Positions 58,742 to 64,000 of a stretch of DNA of 64,000 nucleotides are shown here, one piece after another. The DNA comes from Terriglobales bacterium (lineage in GTDB: Bacteria; Acidobacteriota; Terriglobia; Terriglobales; Acidobacteriaceae). The position numbers and the translations under genes were made by a program. Location of the stretch: contig JAICWP010000003.1 in assembly GCA_025934735.1 (NCBI GenBank), positions 62,001 through 126,000 on the forward strand. The letters are read 5' to 3'. Each line of letters opens with the position of its first letter. Position 1 is the stretch's first letter. A model generated the notes under the pieces. It saw only the letters and a program-made list of their open reading frames with translations. It was not told where the DNA came from and did not search any database.

Positions 58742-60376
58742 CACCTTCAGGTCCGCCGCAGGCAGGAACTTGGGTGCCTTACGCACCTTCGTGGCCTGCT
58801 CGAACGCATAGGCAATCCGAATGAGGGTGGGCTCGCTCCAGGCCCGACCAAAGAACGAAATGCCCACCGGCAGGCCGAAGATGAATCCTGCGGGGACGGT
58901 GATGTCGGGATAACCGGCGACCGCCGCCGCGCTGGAACTCCCACCTCCGAAGGAGTCGCCGTCCACCAGGTCGGTAAGCCAAGCGGGGCCGCCGGTGGGG
59001 GCCACCAGCGCGTCCAGATGGTGCTGGTCCATGATGGCGTCAATGCCTTCCTTGCGCGTCAGCCGCTGTGCCTGCTCCAGCGCGTCCAGGTATTCCTTGC
59101 TGGTCAGCGGGCCCTTGGCCTGAGCCTGGACGAAAAGTTCCTGGCCAAAGTAAGGCATTTCCTGCTTGGCGTGGGCGTCGTTGAACTTGATGATCTCTTC
59201 CAGCGTGTGCACCGGAGCCTGCGGGCCCAGGCCGGCAAGATAGGCGTTCAGGTCGGCCTTGAATTCGTACAGCATGATCTCGTTTTCCTGCTTGTGCCAC
59301 TTGCCCCAGGTGGGAATCTCGGCAGGGTCCACCAGGGTGGCGCCCTGGCGCTTCATCTCGGCCAGCGCCGCGTCCATGATGCGGTCCACCGCGGGATCGA
59401 AGCCGAAGGCCTTGCGCACCACGCCCAGGCGGGCGCCGCGTAAGCGTTTGCCATCGAGGAACCGCGTGTAGTCAGAATGCGCCTTGCCGCTGCTGGCGGC
59501 GGTGGCAGAATCATTTGCATCCACACCGGTCAGCGCTCCCAGAAGGGCGGCCGCGTCGGCCAGGGTGCGCGCCATGGGACCCGAAGTGTCCTGCGTATGC
59601 GAAATGGGCACAATACCGGCACGGCTGACCAGGCCCACAGTAGGCTTAATGCCCGCGACTCCGTTGGCATTGGCGGGGCAAACGATGGAGCCATCGGTTT
59701 CAGTCCCGATCGCAATAGCGCACAGGTTGGCAGAAACGGCCGCGCCGGAGCCCGAACTGGAGCCGCAGGGATTGCGATTGAGGGCATAGGGATTGTTGGT
59801 CTGCCCACCGCGCCCGCTCCAACCGCTGGTGGAGTGCGTGGAACGAAAATTCGCCCATTCGCTCAGGTTGGTTTTGCCCAGGATGACCGCTCCAGCCTCA
59901 CGGAGCTTCTGCGCCACAAACGCATCGCGCGGCGGCACGGAGCCCTGCAGCGCCAGGGAGCCGGCGGTTGTCGTCATCCGGTCATAGGTGCCGATGTTGT
60001 CCTTGATCAGGACGGGTATGCCGTGCAGGGGCCCGCGTGGCCCTTTGGCCTTGCGCTCCAGGTCGAGTTGCTCGGAGATGGCCAAGGCATCAGGATTGAC
60101 CTCAATGACGGAGTTGATGGTGCGCTTGTCTATGGCCTCGATGCGGGCCAGGTATTTCTCAGCCAGCGCACGAGCGGTCAATTTGCCCGAACTCATGCTT
60201 TGCTGCAGCTCGCGAACGGTTACCTCGTCCAACTCGAAGCTGGGAACCTCCGGGGCCGCACTCTGCGCCGCCTGCGCCAACGCCGGGGTTAGCGCCACGG
60301 CCACCCCGCCCATAACTGTGGATTGTAGAAACTGCCTGCGACTGGAAGCGGAGGGACTACCGTTCCGAGGTTTCAA
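58736..60376 (-). CDS. Tat-exported amidase (amidase signature family)
   Basis: 546 aa. Tat-type N-terminus SSRRQFLQSTVMGGVAVALT. The Ser-Ser-Lys triad is complete: Lys in IPVLIKDNIG, cis-Ser and nucleophile Ser in the amidase signature GSSSGSGAAVSANLCAIAIG and ETDGSIVCPANANGVAGIKP. A C-terminal portion GYPDITVPAGFIFGLPVGIS is typical. It hydrolyses amide bonds; the substrate could be a small amide or a peptide. Convergent with no gene; the repeat-rich gap at 60377 separates it from the sigma-54 activator. Confidence 0.9.
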   Translation of the reverse strand: MKPRNGSPSASSRRQFLQSTVMGGVAVALTPALAQAAQSAAPEVPSFELDEVTVRELQQSMSSGKLTARALAEKYLARIEAIDKRTINSVIEVNPDALAISEQLDLERKAKGPRGPLHGIPVLIKDNIGTYDRMTTTAGSLALQGSVPPRDAFVAQKLREAGAVILGKTNLSEWANFRSTHSTSGWSGRGGQTNNPYALNRNPCGSSSGSGAAVSANLCAIAIGTETDGSIVCPANANGVAGIKPTVGLVSRAGIVPISHTQDTSGPMARTLADAAALLGALTGVDANDSATAASSGKAHSDYTRFLDGKRLRGARLGVVRKAFGFDPAVDRIMDAALAEMKRQGATLVDPAEIPTWGKWHKQENEIMLYEFKADLNAYLAGLGPQAPVHTLEEIIKFNDAHAKQEMPYFGQELFVQAQAKGPLTSKEYLDALEQAQRLTRKEGIDAIMDQHHLDALVAPTGGPAWLTDLVDGDSFGGGSSSAAAVAGYPDITVPAGFIFGLPVGISFFGRAWSEPTLIRIAYAFEQATKVRKAPKFLPAADLKVD

Positions 60377-60696
60377 GTGCTCTCCTGGTGGTTGGACTCA
60401 GACGGCAGAGAAACGTTACAGGGTATCAGATGGGCAGACTATCGGCGCCACACGTTCGAGCTTCGTATCAGGGCATGGCCTTCAGCCATGCCGATAGTAG
60501 GCTGCTAGAGTGAGTCGCCTTCAGGCGCTGCCGCTTGTGCAGCGGCTGAAGCCGGTTATTGCGGTAGCGCTATTTCGGCACGTCTGAAGACGTGCCCTGA
60601 TGCGAATCTCGCGAATCGACCTAGGGCTCGGACCTGTTCACTCTTATTCTGCTTGCGTCTTCTTGGGGACTACCTGATTTTCGCCGAATAGGATAC
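60377..60696. other. Gap consisting mainly of a multi-hairpin repeat element
   Basis: The 133-base element at 60468-60600 occupies the middle. The rest (60377-60467, 60601-60696) shows no gene or promoter on inspection. Confidence 0.5.
60468..60600. repeat. Multi-hairpin repeat bounded by TCAGGGCA ... TGCCCTGA
   Basis: The ends tcagggca and tgccctga are inverted. Inside are several stems: ggcatggc/gccatgcc, tcgcc/ggcg, gccgct/agcggc and ggcacgtc/gacgtgcc, most with TTCAG- or CTGAA-type loops. Looks like an interspersed REP-type element. Only one copy is in the window. Confidence 0.7.
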
Positions 60697-61698
60697 TCAA
60701 TCCAGCCCATAGCGTTTGCGCTTTTCCAGAAGAGTCTTGCGGCTGATGCCCAGGATTTCAGCGGCGCGACCTTTCTTGCCGCGGGTGGCATCGAGCACTT
60801 CGGCGATGTAGGCCCGCTCCAGCTCTTCCAGGGTCATGCTCCTCGGGCTGCTCTGGAGCACGCGGTCCGGCAGGTCGGCAGGCGTGATTTCAGATCCCTG
60901 GCACTGCACCAGGGCGCGCTCCAGCAGGTTGCGCAGCTCGCGCACATTGCCGGGGTACTCATAGGTTTCGAGCAGAGCCCGGGCAGCCGAGGAGACCTTC
61001 AAGGTGGGGCGGCGATGGAGCTCAGTGAGCTGTGCAAGAAAATGTTCGATTAGCGGGCCGATATCTCTGCGCCGCTGGCGCAGCGGGGGCACCACGAGGG
61101 GAAGCACGTTAAGTCGGTAAAACAAATCCTGGCGGAAGGTGTGCTTCTCCACGGCTTGCTCCAGATCCGCGTTGGTGAGGGCGACAATGCGGGCGGCTAG
61201 CGTGATCGGCCGGGTGGCCCCGAGGCGCTCAAAGCGTCTCTCCTCCAGGAAGCGCAAAAGCTTAGCCTGCATGTTGGGAGTGAGGGTGGCCACTTCATCC
61301 AGCACCAGGGTGCCCGTTCCCGCCAGTTCGAGCCGACCGCGCTTCATCTGTACAGCCCCGGTAAAGGCGCCACGTTCGTAGCCGAACAGCTCGCTTTCCA
61401 TCAGCTCGCGGGGCAGGCTGGCGCAATCAATCTTGACCAGAGGCTCGTCGCGTCCGGTGCCCAGGTAGTGAATCACGCAGGCCAGCAGTTCCTTGCCGAC
61501 GCCACTCTCCCCGCGGATAAGCACGGTGGAGGTAGTGGCCGCAATGCGCCTGGCTTTTTCCAGCAGCTCAAGGGAGAGCGGGTCGGCGGCGATCCAGGAA
61601 GAGAGAATCTGCTCCGCCGGCGAAGCCGGCGCTTGAGCAGCGCCGGCCGAACTGCCCCCGGGCCCAGCTTGCTTGCGCTGCTGCTCAGCGTCGCTCAT
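60697..61698 (-). CDS. Sigma-54-dependent activator without a receiver domain
   Basis: 333 aa. An N-terminal Ala/Gly-rich segment of about 25 residues replaces any sensory domain. The AAA+ core has Walker A GESGVGKELL, the sigma-54 contact loop GAFTGAVQMKRGRLELA, Walker B TLVLDEVATL and the arginine region RDIGPLIEHFL. A Fis-type HTH (RAAEILGISRKTLLEKRKRY) ends it. Such proteins may be controlled by partner proteins. The stop codon of rsfS lies six bases upstream of its start, so they are co-transcribed with nadD and obg. Confidence 0.92.
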   Translation of the reverse strand: MSDAEQQRKQAGPGGSSAGAAQAPASPAEQILSSWIAADPLSLELLEKARRIAATTSTVLIRGESGVGKELLACVIHYLGTGRDEPLVKIDCASLPRELMESELFGYERGAFTGAVQMKRGRLELAGTGTLVLDEVATLTPNMQAKLLRFLEERRFERLGATRPITLAARIVALTNADLEQAVEKHTFRQDLFYRLNVLPLVVPPLRQRRRDIGPLIEHFLAQLTELHRRPTLKVSSAARALLETYEYPGNVRELRNLLERALVQCQGSEITPADLPDRVLQSSPRSMTLEELERAYIAEVLDATRGKKGRAAEILGISRKTLLEKRKRYGLD

Positions 61699-61704
61699 GG
61701 CGGC

Positions 61705-62136
61705 TCAAGCCTTCCTTCGTCGCGGGCGAACAGATTCCTCGGTGCTCTCGCGACGCGTCCGGCTGCGCCTGGCCGTCAACTCCGCCGGTTCCAGGCGCCG
61801 GGCCGCTTTCCACAACCGCTCCAGGTCGTAATACTTGCGTGCTTTCTGCGAGAAAACGTGCACCACGAAATCCACGTAGTCGAGCAGCACCCACTCTGCC
61901 TGCTTGTAGCCTTCGACATGCACGGGGTGCAACCCGACCTTTTCCAGCCGCTGCTCCACTTCATCGGAAATGGCCTGGACCTGCCGCGGGTTGGTTCCGC
62001 TACACACTACGAAATAGTCCGTGAAGGCGCCGGAACCCTTCTCCATTTCCAGGATGGCGACGTCTTCCGCTTTCTTTTCGACGCAAGCGCCGAGGGCTTG
62101 CGAGACCTGTTGCCTGAGATTGTTTTTCTTCGCCAT
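61705..62136 (-). CDS. rsfS: Ribosomal silencing factor RsfS
   Basis: 143 aa. Core of the Iojap/RsfS family: VAILEMEKGSGAFTDYFVVC, SGTNPRQVQAISDEVEQRLE and AEWVLLDYVDFVVHVFSQKA. The C-terminus is a basic extension (RSRTRRESTEESVRPRRRK) not found in short members (about 105-118 aa). It binds uL14 and blocks subunit joining when nutrients run low. Located between nadD and the sigma-54 activator on the same strand. Confidence 0.93.
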   Translation of the reverse strand: MAKKNNLRQQVSQALGACVEKKAEDVAILEMEKGSGAFTDYFVVCSGTNPRQVQAISDEVEQRLEKVGLHPVHVEGYKQAEWVLLDYVDFVVHVFSQKARKYYDLERLWKAARRLEPAELTARRSRTRRESTEESVRPRRRKA

Positions 62137-62159
62137 AGTAAACCGATGAACCCATGCTC

Positions 62160-62255
62160 TTGCTGGCTTTTACTGCTGGCTCTTAGCTCTAGCCCTTAGC
62201 TTGAATCTCTACGACTCTGAGAGCCAAAAACGGCTAAGCGCAAAATGACCAACAT
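62160..62255. repeat. Intergenic word repeat, TTAGCTCTAGCCCTTAGC type
   Basis: Words ctggctcttagctctagccc and ttagcttgaatc, then mirrored gccaaaaacggctaagcgca. Same vocabulary as at 31435. Located between nadD and rsfS, inside the presumed operon. Confidence 0.55.
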
Positions 62256-63059
62256 CTAACGACCAACAACTGCATTCTCCAATCCAGCTTCCGCTGCCTG
62301 CGCGTCGCGGTATAGCCGCATTTTCTTGATGTATTCCGCGACCGGTTCGGGCACAAAGCGCGATAGCGAGCGCCCGTTTACGGCGGCGGCCCGAATCTGG
62401 GTAGAGGAAACCGGCACGTTCACGCCCTCTAGGAAATGTATGTGCGCCCGGCCCAGCACCAACTCGCCCTGCGCCGGCTGCTTGCGAAAGGCCTGGCTCA
62501 CCGCCTGCTTGGGGCGGATGCTTTCCGGCAGCGCCTCCGCCACCTGGGCCAGGCTGTGCCCGGGCCGGCTGCCCACGATAAATTCGGCTTCCCCGAGCAG
62601 CGCCTCCGCTTCCTTCCACTGTGCGATCTTCAGGAACGCGTCAATGCCGACGATGAAAAACAGGCGATCGCTCTTGCCCAGGGTACGCTTGAAACGGCGC
62701 ACCGTATCAATCGAATAGTTTGTCCCTGGCCCGGCATGGTGCATGTGGCCGGAGCGCGCCGCCTTGGCTCCTTTGCGGAAGCGCGGCATCTCGACTACCT
62801 CTCCGGGATCGCCGGCCGGGTTTCCATGCGGCGCTTCCAGCCGTGAAGGGAAGAACGCCTTCTGGTCCAGAGTGGCCAGGGCCAGCATGGCATAGCGATC
62901 TTCGAACGCGGCCAGGGGCTGCCCGGAACGCAGCGGGGGCACGTTGGCCGGCACGAAGTGGATTTGCTTCAGGTCGAAGCGCTGCTGGGCCGCTTGGGCC
63001 AGGGCGAGATGACCTTTGTGCACGGGATCGAAGGTACCGCCGAATAGGGCGATATTCAT
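62256..63059 (-). CDS. nadD: NadD, nicotinate-nucleotide adenylyltransferase, with an insertion
   Basis: 267 aa, against roughly 190-215 for the family. The start IALFGGTFDPVHKGHLALAQ gives the nucleotidyl transfer motif (GxFDPxHxGH); the second motif is SSTQIRAAAVNGRSLSRFVP. An insertion of roughly 30 residues (EVVEMPRFRKGAKAARSGHM and onward) lies before the NYSIDTVRRFKRTLG segment. There is also a C-terminal extension. It makes deamido-NAD. Placed between obg and rsfS, a frequent arrangement. Confidence 0.92.
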   Translation of the reverse strand: MNIALFGGTFDPVHKGHLALAQAAQQRFDLKQIHFVPANVPPLRSGQPLAAFEDRYAMLALATLDQKAFFPSRLEAPHGNPAGDPGEVVEMPRFRKGAKAARSGHMHHAGPGTNYSIDTVRRFKRTLGKSDRLFFIVGIDAFLKIAQWKEAEALLGEAEFIVGSRPGHSLAQVAEALPESIRPKQAVSQAFRKQPAQGELVLGRAHIHFLEGVNVPVSSTQIRAAAVNGRSLSRFVPEPVAEYIKKMRLYRDAQAAEAGLENAVVGR

Positions 63060-63152
63060 GAACTGCGTTCGGTTCTCAGCAGTAGTTTCGCGTTAAACGG
63101 CAAAGGTTGCAAGGGGGCAAGCCCGAATGTTACTCGCCCGTGCGGCCTAGCA

Positions 63153-64000
63153 TTAGTCGGCGAGGGCTTCGGCCTCACGTTGCCGCAATTCTTCCAGGCG
63201 ACGAGACATGGCCAGCTTGAGCTGCTCGACTCCTTCCCCGGTAGCCGCAGATATTGGATAAAGCTCCAGCCCCTGCTTTTTGGCGTAGCGGCGCAGCTTG
63301 GAGAGCTTCTCCTTGTTTGCAATGTCCATTTTGGAGGCCGCCAGCAGCACGGGCTTTTCCTCCAGGTGGGCGCCAAAGCTCTTCAGTTCGCCGGCGATGA
63401 CCTCAAGGTCGTGCAGCGGGTCGGGACGGCCGCTCGAATCGGAAACATCTACGAGGTGCACCAGCAGCCGGGTGCGCTCAATGTGGCGCAGGAACTGAGT
63501 CCCTAGCCCCGCACCGGTGTGGGCTCCTTCGATCAGGCCGGGGATGTCGGCCACCACGAAGCTGACTTGGTCGGGATCGCCCAGGTTGCCGACCGCCACC
63601 ACGCCCAGGTTGGGCTGCAGGGTGGTAAAGGGGTAGTCCGCAATTTTTGGGCGCGCCGCCGAAATACGCGAGATCAATGTGGATTTGCCGACGTTGGGAT
63701 AACCGACCAGGCCGACATCGGCCAGCAGCTTGAGCTCCAACCGGTAGGCACGCTCCTCGCCGGGACGGCCTGGCTCGCATTCGCGGGGCGCCTGGTGGGT
63801 GGAAGTGGCAAAGCGGGCATTGCCGCGGCCGCCGCGCCCGCCGCGGGCGATGACCACCCGCTCGTCAGGGTGGGAAAAATCGTGCAGGCGCTCGCCGGTT
63901 TCGTCGTCATAGACGATGGTGCCCACCGGGACCTTGAGCACCACGTCAGCGCCGTCGCGCCCTTTGCGGTTGGCACCTTCGCCGTGACGGCCGCGCTCCG
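63153..64000 (-). CDS. obg: Obg/CgtA GTPase, C-terminal 282 residues (gene continues beyond the right edge)
   Basis: The start lies outside the window. The Obg fold end is visible as [20 protein letters not shown] and [19 protein letters not shown]. The G domain follows: [15 protein letters not shown] (P-loop), [20 protein letters not shown] (switch II), and [15 protein letters not shown] (NKxD-like). It ends soon after the G domain ([14 protein letters not shown]), so the OCT domain of longer Obg proteins is absent. It acts in ribosome assembly and the stringent response. First of an obg-nadD-rsfS set. Confidence 0.93.
   Translation of the reverse strand, partial: ERGRHGEGANRKGRDGADVVLKVPVGTIVYDDETGERLHDFSHPDERVVIARGGRGGRGNARFATSTHQAPRECEPGRPGEERAYRLELKLLADVGLVGYPNVGKSTLISRISAARPKIADYPFTTLQPNLGVVAVGNLGDPDQVSFVVADIPGLIEGAHTGAGLGTQFLRHIERTRLLVHLVDVSDSSGRPDPLHDLEVIAGELKSFGAHLEEKPVLLAASKMDIANKEKLSKLRRYAKKQGLELYPISAATGEGVEQLKLAMSRRLEELRQREAEALAD

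Noticed and set aside
1-64000. CRISPR array, tRNA, rRNA, transposase or integrase
   Set aside because: I scanned for regularly spaced direct repeats, tRNA T-arm motifs and transposase signatures, and found none. The short word repeats lack the unique spacers of CRISPR.

Overview
The window reads as a GC-rich, Gram-negative bacterial chromosome, most likely an Acidobacteriota (Terriglobia/Koribacter-like). Grounds: a full outer-membrane assembly pair (BamA, Skp), GyrA, HslUV, a parAB/rsmG segment, several secreted glycoside hydrolases, Ig-like and fibronectin-like lipoproteins, and intergenic gaps filled with short iterated words. I recall such words from acidobacterial genomes, but no search was run. 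No rRNA, tRNA, phage, transposase or CRISPR was seen.

Layout. 0-8 kb: a PIN-TRAM membrane protein, a quinone oxidoreductase, a GH32 fructan hydrolase, small secreted proteins and a seven-repeat Ig-like lipoprotein. 8-11.3 kb: a sulfur-carrier route to cysteine (moeZ, a CysO-like carrier with a Cys-rich tail after GG, a JAMM protease, cysM). 11.4-21.8 kb: metabolic and unknown genes, including a receiver/TonB-C fusion and an MsbA-like exporter. 21.9-28.4 kb: hslV-hslU, parB, parA with a long acidic tail, four parS sites, then rsmG. 28.9-32.6 kb: an unknown gene, a Ser/Arg-rich DUF6496-like protein, DinB, ispD-ispF and an HU protein. 32.7-40.7 kb: a polysaccharide-degradation region (clan-A-like hydrolase with inserted discoidin module, frameshifted GH9, cNMP-domain protein without HTH, GH2 exo-glucosaminidase-like enzyme). 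40.9-48.8 kb: skp, bamA, a molybdopterin oxidoreductase, frr and a DRRD-repeat secreted protein. 48.9-54.4 kb: cytochrome c, E1 beta, E1 alpha, lipB and lpd. 54.6-64 kb: VOC protein and MarR regulator around a perfect operator-like palindrome, gyrA, amidase, a sigma-54 activator, rsfS, nadD and the C-terminal part of obg.

How parts work together. In the cysteine cluster MoeZ would activate and sulfurate the carrier, CysM would add the aminoacrylate, and the JAMM enzyme would release cysteine; the tail after GG suggests the same protease also matures the carrier. ParA, ParB and the parS cluster form one segregation locus, which suggests the replication origin may be near, although no dnaA or oriC is visible. 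Lpd, LipB and the E1 subunits are parts of a lipoate-dependent 2-oxoacid dehydrogenase whose E2 is not in the window. Obg, NadD and RsfS are a ribosome/NAD housekeeping run that ends in a receiver-less sigma-54 activator.

The strongest candidates for something new are the self-contained carrier-plus-protease cysteine module with its tail, the SR-rich DUF6496 protein, the DRRD-repeat protein, the receiver/TonB-C fusion, the CxxCH tail on E1 alpha, and the repeat vocabulary of the intergenic DNA.
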